64,000 nucleotides of DNA from Tolypeutes matacus (GCA_026826555.1 JAKSZT010054399.1:8416501-8480500); one strand, 5' to 3'; positions 44,891 through 58,443 are shown, counted from the stretch's first letter. Numbers and translations: made by a program. Notes: a model not told the origin generated them from the sequence alone.

Positions 44891-45850
44891 GTATGTACAG
44901 TGATATTTCCTTCCATATATTCTCCCAGTGTCTTATTTTTTTTCTTTATATCTTCAAAGAAGCTTTAAATTACCAAAAAGTCACGTACCCAATGCCCTCC
45001 TCCTTTTCTCCTCTCCCCTATTAATAACATTTTATATACAGATGGTACATTTGTTACAATTGATGTGCTACTGACCATGATCAATGGTTTACAGTAAGAT
45101 TTACATTTTGAACTATACACTTTTATAATTTTGATGAAATTGAAAATGGCTTGTACCCATTATTGTGAGATCAGGCAAAACAAGTTTAATGACCTAAAAA
45201 TGCCCTATGTCCCATCTATGCTATTCTTCCATCCCCCACCCCTTGGGACCTATGGTAACCACTAAGTTTCACTTTTTGAAGAGTAAGATTCATAGTCACT
45301 TGAATAATATTGAGGGCTTGACATATTGGTCTGTTTTCTTTTATTAGACACTGCCTATATTCTTGGGAGACTCTTGCTCCTCTATTTGAGAACATAGCAC
45401 AACTCCCCAGGATGGGAGTTTAATATTTTCTTGTATATTGTATGGATCTGTACCCACTGATATAACACACTAAGACAAGATGAACACTTACATATTCCAT
45501 AGAAGCCTGCTCCAGGTGCACTCTGTCCTTTATGTTCCCCCCCACATCCAATACCTTATACCAGTAACCCTTTCCTGCCATATTTGCCAAAAGTATATTC
45601 CCAAAGTTGTAGTTTTAACCACAGACCTGCAAATCCCCAGAGTTCACCTGCTCCCCCACCCCGGCCCTCCCCCCAGTTCATGGATAGTACAACCCAACCT
45701 TCCCCCCCACTCTACCACTGTCACAGACCAGCACCTCTGAACCCAATAGCGTCACTGCACCACTGTCACACCCATCCACTGCACAACTACACCTTTCCAC
45801 CTTATCATAGACTTTGTCTTTTGATCTTGTGCAAAATTAAGTACAAGTAT
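44891..45850 (-). mobile_element. Older L1 3' UTR copy
   Basis: It is a more diverged version of the neighbouring element: TCAAAGAAGCTTTAAATTAC, CATTTGTTACAATTGATGTG, GAGGGCTTGACATATTGGTC, and AACTCCCCAGGATGGGAGTT parallel cues in 43159-44700. The frames at 45480-45853 are not genes. Confidence 0.7.
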
Positions 45851-46499
45851 TAGAAGCAAAATCTCAAACATCTTCAAATTGATTTCTGAGTAGATTCTTA
45901 TGAGTGGCTTTTATTTTTTACCAAAACTTGTTTTCCTCTTAATTAAAGGACCATCTGTGCCAATTTCTAGAATGTAGTTGTTGTGTGGTCATTAGATGTA
46001 TTGTGACATAAAAAAGTTTTTAGAGGAAAATAGTATAATTGGAGAGTATATTCACATGGAAATTATTTCCTGAATTACATCTTTTAAAAGCCAGAAGATT
46101 TTCAAACCAAAATTTTGTCTCAGTTTCTTAGAAAAGTTCCTTTAATATCCAAATCCACAAGCCAATACAAGTAAAATAAAGCTATTTATTGCCTGGATGG
46201 CATAATGAAAACAACAATGACTTCTTTTTTTCCAACTACAAATGAGAAAACAATTGATATTGTTTGCAATGTTGAAATATTGAAAAGAAATTTTAAATAG
46301 AGAAAACATGTATTAGCAATGAGTATGGGCCAATCCCTAAAATTACAGAAATTGAAATTCTGAGTTTGGGGATTTGGTTGTTAAGTTGTATTAAATCCAC
46401 AATGTGCTCTTATTGGAATCCTTGCATTTTAATATCTTCAAATGTGTAAAAAAAATAAAACATCTACCAACAATAATAATGATATTAAATTAAAGTTCA
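45851..46499. other. Unassigned AT-rich DNA
   Basis: No gene or clear repeat was identified. Confidence 0.35.
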
Positions 46500-46700
46500 T
46501 TAGGTGCAAATGCATGAGTCCATTTGTTCCTTCCAGATGCCCTGTGTTGTACACAGAGTACTACTGCTATTTTACAAGTGAGGAAACTGAGAGACAGAGA
46601 TGTCAAGTCATTTCCCAATGAAGCACATAGAACATGGAGGAACTAGGAGGGAAACAAAATTTCCTGATTTCAAATCCAGTGTCCTTCTCATTAGATCATG
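46500..46700 (+). mobile_element. MIR SINE
   Basis: TACTGCTATTTTACAAGTGA, GGAAACTGAGAGACAGAGAT, GTCAAGTCATTTCCCAATGA and AATCCAGTGTCCTTCTCATT follow the MIR core and 3' half. Confidence 0.75.
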
Positions 46701-48399
46701 CCATAGAAATATTAAAATATGATGTTGCATATTGAGCATATCAAGTATCCTAAGAAAAACTATCAGCTTTTAATCTATAAGGCTAACCAGCTATCAGGTG
46801 TCTACATTGATAAGGAAACATGAGAATATAATCAATGAAAAATCCATAAATAAGTGTAAAGAAATTTTATCTTTTGTATCAGTATTTTCAATCAAACTAA
46901 GTAGAACTTTTGTTTTAAAAATCTTCCCAAGGCAGTTTACTAAGTACCATTTGGAATGTAACAGTGAACTAGACATAAAATTCCATTTAAAGATCTTATA
47001 GTAATGTAAATTTACTCAGTTCTTCGTCTCAAATTATTTTCTGCTGGAGTCAAATATGATTCAATGAAAAAAAAGAGAGAAAGCAACAGCAGCAGAACAA
47101 ATAGAAACACAAGAACAGAAACTCAGAATTGAGCTTGCATAATGGAGATCTGAATATGCAGGAGAATGTGTAAAACTTGTAAGCTACCATTCAATCAGTC
47201 ACTTTGAGAAATAATTCCAAGAGACACAGAAACTTTAGAGTATTTGCAGTAGCATTATTTAACTGTGTGCATGGAGGCATGAGGGGATGTGTATAATAAG
47301 AGGTGTGGATGGAAGATGGCTTATATAAAATGTTGAAATCCAAATAAAATAAACAAGCTGTCAAAACCAATAGCCCAGCACCTCACACCTGATAAAACAT
47401 CATTGTTTTGGGTCTAGCATCACGCCAAATTTTTGTGTCATTAGATATGCTGTGTCAGAAAACCATATCTATTTACTTCTTCCATAGAGATCTCAGTACA
47501 TAGAAGAAAAAGGGACTTTCAGACAAAGTGGTCACCATGATTCTAAAATATCTGCAATTGAAAAAGTGAAGTCGTATCTTGATGTTTTACAGTTCATGGC
47601 TCAAATCATGTAATCAAAGGAAGTTTGACATTTATTAACTAATTATTTTTGTTACTTAATTGGCTACTTTGGGTGGATATAAATTGTTTACTTATATTTC
47701 TTCATATCCATGTCATTTCCTCCAAAAATAATTTTCACAATTCCACATTTGGCAATATGTTGAAGGCTTTTTGTTTTCCTTTTGTTTTTCACAGTTCCGT
47801 GTCCACTCAGTATACAGAAATCCATGAGAGAACACTGTTCTCATGCTAAGAAACCACCAGTTACACTTGGCAAAAGCCATCAGGCCCTGGGTAAGGGGCA
47901 GGGAATCTACTAATACTCGGGGTCCACTGATACAAAGAAACAAAAATGGGCATGGATGCTGAAAAAGTATCACCTTTAAGAATGAGGTTGGGATAGGAAA
48001 GCATTCACCATTTGTGGAGACACAAGCAAACCCCTCTGTATCACAGGTATTTGGACCTATTGAAAGCCAAATGTGAAGCAGACATTTTTAGAGAAACTCT
48101 TCCACACTGTAGCCCTTACATTATGCACAAGGTCAGGGCAGTTCTCCAAGGAGGTCTTTCAAGCCTGTGGACTGACAGTAATGAGAGATGCAACCAAATC
48201 CAAATTTGGCTCAACTACTGACCATATTGATTCAACCCTACACAATAACATTCTTAAAGAGGAAAAGACATGCCTATTTATGGGCATAAATACTACCTAC
48301 CAGAGTCTGTGCCTTTTTAAAATATAACAATGTCTGAAGCCAATCACAAATTATGAGACACATAAAAAATGTGAGAATAAAAAAATAGTCCATGCCAAG
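46701..48399. other. Unique or unrecognised DNA
   Basis: No repeat was recognised. Two overlapping plus-strand frames at 48012-48221 and 48073-48327 are open side by side, but neither has a recognisable domain or good splice sites. They are recorded as unexplained. Confidence 0.4.
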
Positions 48400-48855
48400 T
48401 GTGGTAGATTGAGTTACGTACCCTAACAAAAATATGTTCTTACTCTTAATCTGCATTCTACTGTAAATAGGAATTTATGGAGATATTAATTGTAATTAAG
48501 ATGTGGCCAAATTGAATCAAGGTAGACCTCTAGTCCCTAAAACCAGAGTCCTATATAGGCAGAAGAAATTCAAACACTGTTAGTGGGAGAAGGCCACACA
48601 GGAGCCAGAAGCCAGAAGTTAGCAGAAACCAGATAATCAGACATAAGGAGAGAGAGATCACCAGGTGATGAAAGGAAGAAATTCAAGCCAAGAAACCCCA
48701 AGGTTTATGGCAAGCCAGCACCAAAACAACACAGACTCCCAGGAGAAACCACAGCCTTGCTTGCAGCTTCTGAAACCATGAGACAATGAACGTTTGTTGT
48801 TTAAGCTAACCTATTGTGAGGCATTTGTCATAGAAGCTTGCAAACTAACATAACA
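48400..48855 (+). mobile_element. MaLR-type LTR
   Basis: It starts TGTGGTAGATTGAGTTACGT and ends CAAACTAACATAACA. The cues ATTAAGATGTGGCCAAATTG, GGAGAAGGCCACACAGGAGC and TGTTTAAGCTAACCTATTGT fit a MaLR LTR. The right edge is uncertain by about 5 bp. Confidence 0.6.
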
Positions 48856-51665
48856 AGAGATAAAATAGCCAACCAAACCAGATAGAAAGATGGCACAAAG
48901 AAGGGAACCATCAAAAAAGGACTTTAAAATAACATCATTATATTAAAATTTCTTGTTAAAAAGGTGAAAAACATGCAAAAATGGTTGGAGAATTTAAGCA
49001 TTGAGATGGAAACTATAAAAATAAAAGTGGACAAATGGAAATGCTCAAATTAAAAATGTCAGACAAAAAGAATTTATTTGGTGAGCTTATAAAAAGACTG
49101 AAAAAAGCAAAATAAAGTGTTGATGAGTTTGAAGATAAGTCAATATAAGTTATGTAACCACAAAGTAGAGAGAAAACAGAAGGAAATACCCAGGACAGAG
49201 TATCTAAAAGCCATGGGTTAATATATGTGTAATTAAATTCTCAGAAAAAGAAAAGAGGGAAAAGATATTACAAGATTTTCTAAGCTTTTTTTTCAGCTCT
49301 GACTTGTAAAGAGCTTAGAAGTAATCATTCCCATCCAAAGAAGAAAAGTGTTGTTAAGCTGAAAGATCTTTGACTTTTCTTGAACCCATCAGAGAACTGA
49401 AGTCAAAGAGCTAACTACCACCTTGAAATCTGGAAAGGCAGGTACATCTATATAGATAGAGTACCCAAGACTTTTACCTGGAGCAGAAGCTTCTGGATGA
49501 CGTGAATGCTACGACCATTTACTTCACTAGTCAATTTGATAAATTGCTAGAGAATGAGTGCATACAAGCATGAGAGTAAGAAACTCTTGGGGACAGCAAT
49601 CATAGGTAGTCTCCTTACATTTTTGGAGTTTCACTTCAGAAATTCCATCAAGTATGCATTGTAAAGATCCAAGAAAGATCCCCTCATGGAGGTGAAAACA
49701 AGCCACTGTGAAACTTTCCTACCTCAACAAGCCTCTAGGATAGTAACAGTGGATTCCTGTTTAAAAAGACCTTCAAGACACAGACTTTCTTTGAGTAACA
49801 GTTCAATTGGAATGCTTTACTGCAAGAGAAGCAACAACAACAACAACAAAAAAAAACACCAGAGGAATTTGAGACTGCTGGTCCTTCAAAAACAAAAACA
49901 AAACAAAGAACATTAAACACAGCCCAACTTCTAGCTAGATAAATCTTAAAGGCCTTTTTACCTCAGAACCTATTACTGTTACAACACATCTGGTTTAAAC
50001 AAAAATTTACAAAGCATACCAAAAGGCAAGATAAAGCACAGTCTGAAGAGACAAAGCAATTATCAGAACTATGCTCAATTATGAGACAGATGTGAGAAAT
50101 ATCAGACAAGAAATCTAAAATAGCTATGATTAACATGTTAATTAATCTAGAGGTAAAAGTAGACCACATGAAATGAGGTCTACTCATAAATGAGTAATGT
50201 CAGAAGCAAGATGAAAATGATAAGAAAAAAATCAAATGGAAATACTAGAAGTAAAAAAACATAACAGAAATGAAAATCGCCTTCAACTCCTCAGAAGATT
50301 CAACATAGCTGAAGAGAGAATGGTGAAATTCAAGATAGGTCAATGGAAACTTCTCAAACTAAAGTACAAAGAGAGAAAAAAAAATTAAAAGGGAGAGAGA
50401 ACTGAATATCCCAGAACTGTGGAGCAATATCAAAAGGTGTAATATATACATAGTTAGAATAATAGAACAAGAAGAAGGAGGAAATAGGGCAGAAGAAATA
50501 TTTGAAATAATAATGGCTGTAAACTTTCCAAAATTAATCAGAGATATTAAAACCTCACACTCAGGAAACTCAGAGAATTCCAAGACATATATTCAAACTT
50601 CAGAACAGCAAAAACAAAGAGAATGTCTTGAAGAAAACCAGAGGAAAAACCACACATTTACCTACAAAGAAGCAATAATAAGAATTACACCAGAATCTTG
50701 TCCGAAAACATGTGAGGAAGAAGAGAGTGGAGGGAATTTTTTAAGTGTTAAAAACAAAACAAAACAAAAAAAAAACACCTGCCAATCAGGAATCCTAACA
50801 AAAACATGAATTTTATCAGCAGTAGCAGTCCTACCCTGCAAGAAATATTAAAGGATGTTCTTTAGGCAGAAGGAAAATGAAATATTTTGGAAACTTGAGT
50901 CTATATAAAGAAGAGCATTGGCAAAGGAAAAAATAAAAGAAAGTAAAATCTTTTGTTTCTTATCTTAATTGATTTAAAAAATGATTGTTTAAAGCAATAA
51001 TCGTAATAACACATTGGGTAATTATAGTATATTAATCACTGAAATGAATGACAGCAATATCACAAGGGATGCCAAGTAAGAATTAGGAATACTGTTATAA
51101 GGTAACTGCACTACACATGAAGCTGTATGACATTATTTGAAGTTGAATTTAAATTATTTAAAAATGCATATTGTAAACCATAGGTCAACCACTTAAAAAG
51201 TTAAAACATTTTTCCAAATGTAATGAAAGATAATGTATGACATAGTCTGTACCACAAAGCTCAGAGAAACACTGGCTGGATGAATACAAAGAAAAACACA
51301 TCAAAGTACACATCATAGGCAAACTGCTGACATCCCAAGATAAAAAGAAAGTCTTAAAGGCATCCGGAGAAAAAAGACAAATTGTAAAAGGAGGAGAAAG
51401 GCTAAAAATGACAGAAGACTTCTTGTCAGAAACTATGCAAGCCAGAAGACAATGGAAAGATAAGTGTCAACTAGAATTCTATTTCCAGTGTAAAAGACTT
51501 GCAGAAAGGAAGGCTAAATAAAAACATTTTATATAAACAAAAGGTGAGAGAATTTAATATAATCAGACTTGCACTAAAAGAAAATTTAAAGTAAGTTTTT
51601 TAAATTGAAGGAAAATGACATCAACTAGAAATTTAGATCTACATAAAATAATTAAGATTGCCAGA

Positions 51666-51704
51666 GAGATAATGAGTTTTATTTGTTTGTTTGTCTGTTT
51701 TTGC

Positions 51705-51737
<33 letters not shown>

Positions 51738-51876
51738 GGAATAATGAAAATGCTCTAATAATGATTGAAGGGATGAACGTACATCTATGTAATTATACCA
51801 AATACTATTGATTGCACATTTTGGATGGATTGTATGCTTTATTAATATGTATCAATAAAATTGATTTGTTTTAAAA
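51666..51876 (+). mobile_element. Nested short L1 3' end with (ATT)n
   Basis: It lies between two copies of ATTGCCAGA (51657-51665 and 51877-51885). It contains (TTA)n at 51704-51737 and then L1 tail-like cues: GGATGGATTGTATGCTTTAT, ATGTATCAATAAAATTG, and an A-rich end. Confidence 0.6.
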
Positions 51877-52126
51877 ATTGCCAGAAATAGTAAAACTGGG
51901 TACATATTTACAAAAGACATTTTTTTCTTCTTTAATCTTTTAAAAGATAATTGTCTAACAAAAAAATTGGTAACCATGTATTGTGAGGTTTATAGCATAT
52001 GTAGAAATCAAACATATGGCAATGATAGCAAAGACAACAAAGATGTGTATTGTAAATGCTACTTAAAAACTGTTAAAAATAATAAAACAAATATGTATAG
52101 TAAATAAGCCATAATGGAGACAAATA

Positions 52127-52398
52127 TTGAATCATTAAAATACATACATAGGGTGAACCTGGAGGATATTATGTTGAGTGAAGCAAGCCAGACACAAAAG
52201 GACAAATACTGCATGACTGCGTTACTATGAACCAAATATATTATGTAACATATTGTATGATTTAAAAAAAATTTATATGTATCCAGTACATTTAATTGAT
52301 AAATGTGCGTTTTTATTAAACTGTATTTTCTTTTTATTTTTTAATTATTGCTTATATTTTCAATTATTAAATGTACAAAATAAAGTTTAAAAAAATAA
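52127..52398 (+). mobile_element. L1 3' end, same subfamily as 16347-16757
   Basis: ORF2 end-like sequence (GGAGGATATTATGTTGAGTG) is followed by the short 3' UTR: TGAACCAAATATATTATGTA, TATGTATCCAGTACATTTAA, and TAAATGTACAAAATAAAGTT plus an A-tail. It is almost base for base the reverse complement of the insert at 16347-16757. Confidence 0.8.
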
Positions 52399-52680
52399 AC
52401 GTATATGCCAAATGAAGGCTGGAAGAGGAGAAAATGGAACAAAAACAGATGAGAAAAACAGAAAATAAACACCAATATGGTAGAATTAAATCCAACCATA
52501 GAAATAATTATGTTAAATATATATGGTCTAGGCACTCCAATTAATAGGCAAAGATTGCTAGGTTGTATAAAACCAAGAGACAGCTATGAGCTGTCTAAAA
52601 GAAAGATCTTTCAAATATATAAATTTAAATCATAGATGTATTAATAATGAAAGGATGGTAAAATAACATTTCCTAAGTGT

Positions 52681-53389
52681 TTTCCCAGGTCCCCTCATCC
52701 ATCAATCTACTTTAAAAAATAAAGTGAAACGATTCTATTATTCATTGTTTTAGTCAATAAGCTGTGATGCTCTTGAAGTGATTAAATAAATGGATGAGAT
52801 AAAATTTCATGTTCTACTCAAGTTATAGATTTAAAAAGCAAATGAGTGTTGTCCAGCATCCTTTACTTATATCTTTAAGGGAACTACTATCTCCAATTAT
52901 ATGTTTAAGTAAGGGAACCCAAGTACGTTTTAGTTCACACATTTTGGAAATCAAAAATAAGTCCTTCAAATTCCAAAGCTTTGGAATATAAAAACAGGTA
53001 ATCTGTACCCTAAGTTATGAGACACATAAGCACAAAAGCTTTTGTACTATAAACATCAGCTATTATTTTCTTAAAGTAGAAAAAATAATAATAACTACCC
53101 TCAGAGTGCCTTATCTCTGTCTGTATCTGTTTACACTATCTTATTGTTTTATGTCTTTCTTTAGGCTATTTATGTGTAGTTAATTAAGCTATGCATTCAA
53201 ATTTCTTGTGAGGAATCCCTGGGTATATTATTGGCAAGAATACTTGGGTGTATGCTGGCCAGAACTTGAAGGGTTGCTGGATAAGTGTCACAAAATTTGA
53301 AACTGTTAAGAACAACAACATATGAAGAAAGCTCAAGCCTCAGTCATAATTATTTATAATTACATTTGGCATCATATGTGACCCAGATG
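52681..53389. other. Unassigned AT-rich DNA
   Basis: No gene or clear repeat was identified. Confidence 0.35.
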
Positions 53390-53770
53390 TCTCAAAGGCT
53401 CATCAAACTCTATGTGTTCAAAACTTAACCCATCTTCTCCAGGACCTCTTTCCTCTTCTTCTAAGCAAGTGACAGTGCTCTTCATCCTGCTACCCACACT
53501 AGCGATCTTCTTAACTACTCCATTATCTCCGTTCCTACATTCCATCATTCACTACATTCTACTGACTTCCCGAGTATTTATGATATTGGTGTGCTCCAGT
53601 CTATATCTTTTACCCGTGACTCCAGAATTCACAACATTTTTCTAATTGAATTAACATTAGATATGTGCATTATGATGGCATAAGAGGAATGGAGATGGAT
53701 TTACCTACACTGTCTATCTCAGTGTCTGAGACATAGTAGACACTCAATACATCTGTATTAAATATTTGAA
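53390..53770 (+). mobile_element. LINE-2 fragment
   Basis: AACTCTATGTGTTCAAAACT and TTAACCCATCTTCTCCAGGA match the L2 ORF region ….CTCAACATGTCCAAAAC.GAACTCAT. The end GTCTGAGACATAGTAGACAC and TCAATACATCTGTATTAAA matches the L2 3' terminus. Confidence 0.65.
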
Positions 53771-53869
53771 TCTGTAGCCAATACGGTATTTGTCACTTAG
53801 GCAAGTGCATGTATTTTTTTCATTATGTCAACCTTTGAGGCAAATGCATGTATTTTTTTCATTATGTCA

Positions 53870-54188
53870 GTTAAAAGTATATCTGCAAATTCTTTGATGT
53901 TCCTTGCAGAGAGGTATGGGCTATGTCTCCTCTTCTTAAAATTGTGCAGGTTTTGTCACCTTTGAACAGTACAGCAGAAGTGGTATTATGTGACTTGCAA
54001 ACACATAATCACAAATTACTTGCTGAATAATCAAAGATCACCCAATGTCTTCTTTACATCCTGGCATGCTTTCTTTTAAAGACTTCCTTTGCCAAGTAAG
54101 AAGTTCAATTGCTCTGGAGCTGCCATGCAGTGGGTAAGTCCAACCTAGCCCATGTGGAGATCAAAAGATGGTTTCTAACACTACATGA

Positions 54189-54253
<65 letters not shown>

Positions 54254-54263
54254 NNNNNNNNNN

Positions 54264-54316
<53 letters not shown>

Positions 54317-54530
54317 CCCAGGCAGCCCTCAGCTGCCCCAGCCCTACCTTCTACAACCACTATTCCAGGTCCAGCTATTCTGTTTCCAACTGCATTAAAG
54401 ACCCTGGGCCACAGCTGCCTAGCTGACCCCTTCTAAAATTCCCTCTAAAATTTCTGACCTTCTGAAATAATGAGACATAAAAACTGGAATATTTGTTTTA
54501 ATGAATAATTAACAATGGTGGGTTATAAAA
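53870..54530 (+). mobile_element. MLT1-class LTR with internal microsatellite
   Basis: MLT1 cues in order: TTTGATGTTCCTTGCAGAGA, GTATTATGTGACTTGC, GCCAAGTAAGAAGTTCAATT, GCTCTGGAGCTGCCATGCAG, CCCATGTGGAGATC, and after the GA tract CTGACCTTCTGAAATAATGA. The microsatellite expanded within the LTR. Confidence 0.65.
54187..54314. repeat. (GA)n microsatellite with 10-N gap
   Basis: Near-perfect AG dinucleotides occur on both sides of an N run at 54254-54263. The exact length is unknown. The Arg-Glu repeat frames across it are artefacts. Confidence 0.95.
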
Positions 54531-55979
54531 TTTAGAATTGCATATATAATCTTTTAAAATTAAAGCATTTTTCATTTATCAAGAATTACATATCTATATA
54601 CATGTACACAAGTAGTACTTTAGGAGAAATGGGAATTACATACCAATGACACAATATTCTCTAATTCTGATAACAAAAGTTTTGGAAAAGAGACATATTT
54701 TACAAAATATTTTTATATTGTTTGCTTTCAAAAATGAATATGGTACATCATCACTTGAGTAATTTGGGACCCTTCTGTTACTACCAGTCTGTGACACTCA
54801 GAAATCCTGAAAAAAGTATGGTCATATCTTCCTAGCGTCAAGTTTCAGGACTGTGACCCTCTGAAAAAATTTTTATATAGCCCAGGAGTCTGAGGGAAGA
54901 AATTCTTGATATCAAATAGACATCCAGATAAATAGAAAGAAGCAAGGTGAGAATGACACAAGATAAATTTTCTGGTCCCATAATCCATAGAATGCATCTA
55001 TAAGCTAGTCACCAAGTTCAGCGATGAGGGACTAGCTATTAATTATCTTGGAAGGTAAAAACTAAAATAAAGACAGAAATTCAATATAAATGTAACTTAA
55101 TCATCATCATAAATTAAAGAAAATGAATATGAATGAATTAAGAAACCATCCAGTCCTGAGTGACTATCTAAAATAAAGTCACTTACGGGGTTTTCCTTGT
55201 CCTCCTTGATATAATAATTCTCTAGGATCTCAAGGTCAGACCTCAAGCAGTCTCTAACTGTCCAATTGCAAAGTGCACACACAAGAATTTGAAATGTATT
55301 ACTATTTTAATAATTCTGATTTTTTGGTATTCAAATCAACCACATGTTACAAATAACAAATGAGAATGCACAGTAGAGCATTCTGAAGGAAAATACATTG
55401 ATAACAATACATATTTAGAACTGAGAAGGCTGAGAACCTGAGGCTGGGGGAAAAATAGTCACTGACCTTTGACAACGTAGTAAGATGGGTAAAGTAAACA
55501 TCATTGTTTCTACTTACATAGGGCATTGTCTGTAAATAATAATGGGAACCAAAGGAAGGAATTAATCTGAAGAAAAAAGCAAAGGGAAAAGTGGCAACTC
55601 AAGCCAAAGCTGAACATCTCCCCAGCATGAGGGATGAAGACTACCATCCATTTTAGCTAAATTCAAGGAAGTGTAGCCAGTGTCAAGTTTTATTACAAAA
55701 ATTAATCCAATTTCAGAAGGTTCAGACATGAAAATGGTTTTCCTCAATAATATACAGCTCAGGCCAGGTGATGGATCAATAGCATTAGGGCAACATAAAG
55801 TGATGGAAATCAGAATTGGAAAAGTGCTGGCAGAAATCCAGTGAGTGTGGAAAGATCCCATCCCACAGGCTGGGGCATGGGACTGGGCCACCCCAGGGAC
55901 ACAGAAGGGAGAGCGAAATAGAGAAATACCTGGTTTCTAAATGGCCTCCAAATAAGGGTCCTGCTAAGGATTTAGGGTT
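54531..55979. other. Unique or unrecognised DNA
   Basis: No convincing gene or repeat was found. A minus-strand 109-codon frame at 55562-55891 shows no motif that I know. Confidence 0.4.
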
Positions 55980-56592
55980 TTGTTAATCTGCAGGTATATC
56001 CGCTCAAGCCTATTTCCAAACCTCTTGGTTTAGTGAAGCAAGAGTTAACTCAAATTGTGCCAGGTTTAACTTCTTTGCTTCCAAAGAGTGTAAGGCAAGG
56101 CTCGGATGTTGTATTGTTCACCGTGTTTCCTTAATCTATTCTTTCTTTCGGAAATTCTTCTCTACCTCCACGGGGTTCTGGTAAAGCGGCTCATATAGTC
56201 ATCCCGCCACCTCTGTGCCACTGGATAGGTCTGAGCTGCGGTGGTTAATTCATGGCTAGGCGTGTAATCCATGCTGGAGAATTTCTCCAGATTGAGTTAT
56301 AGATATTAAGAGGGGGACATCCATTGAATGCTGGAGTGGCTGAGCTAGGAGGGTGTGAGTTGAGTCTGCGGGTGATTGATCTGCATGCACTAAAGAGAGA
56401 CTGCATGGAGAACGGGGCCAAGCAGAGCTGGGAGAATGGACAGGGCCAGTGGCATGATGGCACTGCTTGAACCTCTGGAGCCAGCTGGACTGAAGATTCC
56501 CAGAGACTGAGCCAATAAATTACGTTTTTTCCTTTTTATTTGCACTACTTTAAATTTCTATCCCTTGGAGCTGAAAAAAAAAAAAAAAGAAA
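55980..56592 (+). other. Unassigned GC-richer block ending in AATAAA and A-run
   Basis: This block is richer in GC and CpG than its surroundings. It has AATAAA at 56514-56519 and an A-run at 56574-56588. This could be an unrecognised LTR-like or retroposed sequence. No coding frame, tRNA-like head or flanking duplication was found. Confidence 0.35.
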
Positions 56593-57990
56593 AGAAAAAA
56601 CACCCTTACTCCTTCAAAGGCTTATTGCAGAATTCCAGAGTGAGGTGGGGGCTAAGGTGAGCCCTGACAGAGCCATGCAGGGCTGAACTAACATTTCTCA
56701 AAGTGGTCCTCGTTAACGTGGTCCTCACGAGGGCACCCACTGTACTGCTACTTATTTCAACTAATATTCTTAATGATGGGATCCAGGCCTCAAAAAAAAT
56801 TAAAAGGAAAAATCTATGAGGAAGATACAAGCATCCTAAACCTGTGTTCCTAGGGGGTAATTTGCCATTTAGTCATCATCACATCTCAGAACCCAGCCTA
56901 GCAGCTGATCCATAAGAAGGCCTCAATGGTTGAATACAAACGCATGTGTAAACTATTTAAGAATATAATCAAAGTTAGTTAAAATAAATAAAATTTTGAC
57001 TTTTGATGGGCAACATTTCAGCTATGCAGTTTACCTCATTACTTGAGGATGCTGTATAAATCGATCATGAGTAATTACTTATGAGATAGCATTTCTTATT
57101 GCAGCTCTTTGAAATAACTAAGCCACCCAATGTCTTGAAAGTATATGATTACTAAAAACATCAGGTGCTGCCATCCAACTGTAGTACTTCTTACTCAATG
57201 TACCTTATTGATTTATATAACATAGCTTTATCATTTCCTTTCAAAAATGACTTTAATGTAATCATGATGTACAAAGTAACATAAATATTTGTCCAGGATT
57301 TTGTATTTATATATATTTATATGTACAAATACAACATCACAAGTTAAATTAAAAATTTAAAAATACTATAAAATATTTTTGTTAAATAATTTCCTAAAAC
57401 ACTTTATATTCATAAGCTATCTGTAGTCAGAAGCTACAGTGCAAACTCTGAAACTCTGAAACTCTGGGATAGTCTCTTGCTATACTGTGCTTAAATAGTT
57501 CTAGATACCTTAGAAAGATTTTGAAGAAGTAGATAGAGAGGTTGTTGAACCCAACAAAGATTAGACATTGAAACATTTGCTCAACTTGTGTTTAACAAGA
57601 CAAAAATTATGTATAGTAGCATTTACAACTACTGGAGAAAGCCAGCAATTAAATAATAAAAAAATAATTATTAGTAAAACAAAAAGCATTTATCAAAGTT
57701 GGCTTTACAGGAATAAAGAAAGCATATTTTAATCCATATTTTCTAATTAAAGTTTACAGGAATATACTCCTTCTTAAATAATTGGCCATGCAGACTTCTG
57801 ACTCTTTTTATTTTTCTATCAAGTGAATTTATGTGATTCTTAAAATCATATGGAAAACAATCGGGGTTTTAAAATTCATAAAAAATAAGTTCATTAAGAA
57901 CAAAGGATAAAACGAAGTTTCTTTTGTACTTCATTTTCTAGATAATGATAGCACTATAAAGGCCAAGCAATTAAATAACAATTTCTTACA
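56593..57990. other. Mostly unrecognised DNA; weak L2 end at 56875-56940
   Basis: CATAAGAAGGCCTCAATGGTTGAATAC resembles a worn L2 3' end. The rest is AT-rich without recognised features. Confidence 0.4.
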
Positions 57991-58110
57991 TATGTGTGGT
58001 CCTCTGTATTTTACAAAGACCTTTCATTTATATTCACTTATTTATTTCTTACATAGCCTTGCATAAATGGGATTTTTTCCCCATTTTGCAGGTGAGGTAA
58101 TTAAAGCTAA
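57991..58110 (+). mobile_element. MIR SINE fragment
   Basis: TTTATATTCACTTATTTATT, then TTCCCCATTTTGCAGGTGAG and GTAATTAAAGCTAAATG, is the MIR core/3' order. Confidence 0.6.
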
Positions 58111-58443
58111 ATGAATAATTTCCTCTTGCCTGTTACTCACACTTCATAGGGGAACTTAATATCCTTTCAATAAGCACATATTATTATTTATTATATAAAA
58201 ATGTGAACTGATTACTGCAGGATATGTAAGACAAATAAAACCCACTTTCTGCTTTCATGGAACTTGTGCTCTCATGGGAAGCAAGGACAATACATTTACA
58301 GAAAACTATATTATAATCTCAAACTCTTAGGCTTTGAGTTGAGTAAAACTGCACCTGTTTGAAAGACTCATAAAAAGATAATTCTGTTTCCATTAGGTTT
58401 TTAGAAATAGATGATTTTCTTTTCCTTAATTAAAAAACAAATA
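58111..58443. other. Unassigned DNA
   Basis: No gene or repeat was identified. Confidence 0.35.

Larger units (their letters stand above)
48880..52680 (+). mobile_element. Mosaic of old L1/HAL1-like ORF1 pieces
   Basis: Degenerate L1 ORF1 sequence runs from about 49950 to 50900: GAAGAGAGAATGGTGAAATT, CCCAGAACTGTGGAGCAATA, AGGGCAGAAGAAATATTTGA, and the end TGTTCTTTAGGCAGAAGGAA. Inter-ORF sequence follows, then a second ORF1 C-terminal piece at 51240-51600 (CAGAAACTATGCAAGCCAGA). The start of ORF2 is at about 52480-52600 (ATGGTCTAGGCACTCC, AGGCAAAGATTGCTAG). The order suggests at least two overlapping elements. All frames are broken. Confidence 0.65.

Noticed and set aside
48012..48327. Two overlapping plus-strand frames of 69 and 84 codons
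   Set aside because: They are open in different frames over the same bases, and I see no splice sites, motifs or known family. Not strong enough for a gene call.
54109..54436. Arg-Glu repeat proteins
   Set aside because: They are translations of the GA microsatellite across an N gap.
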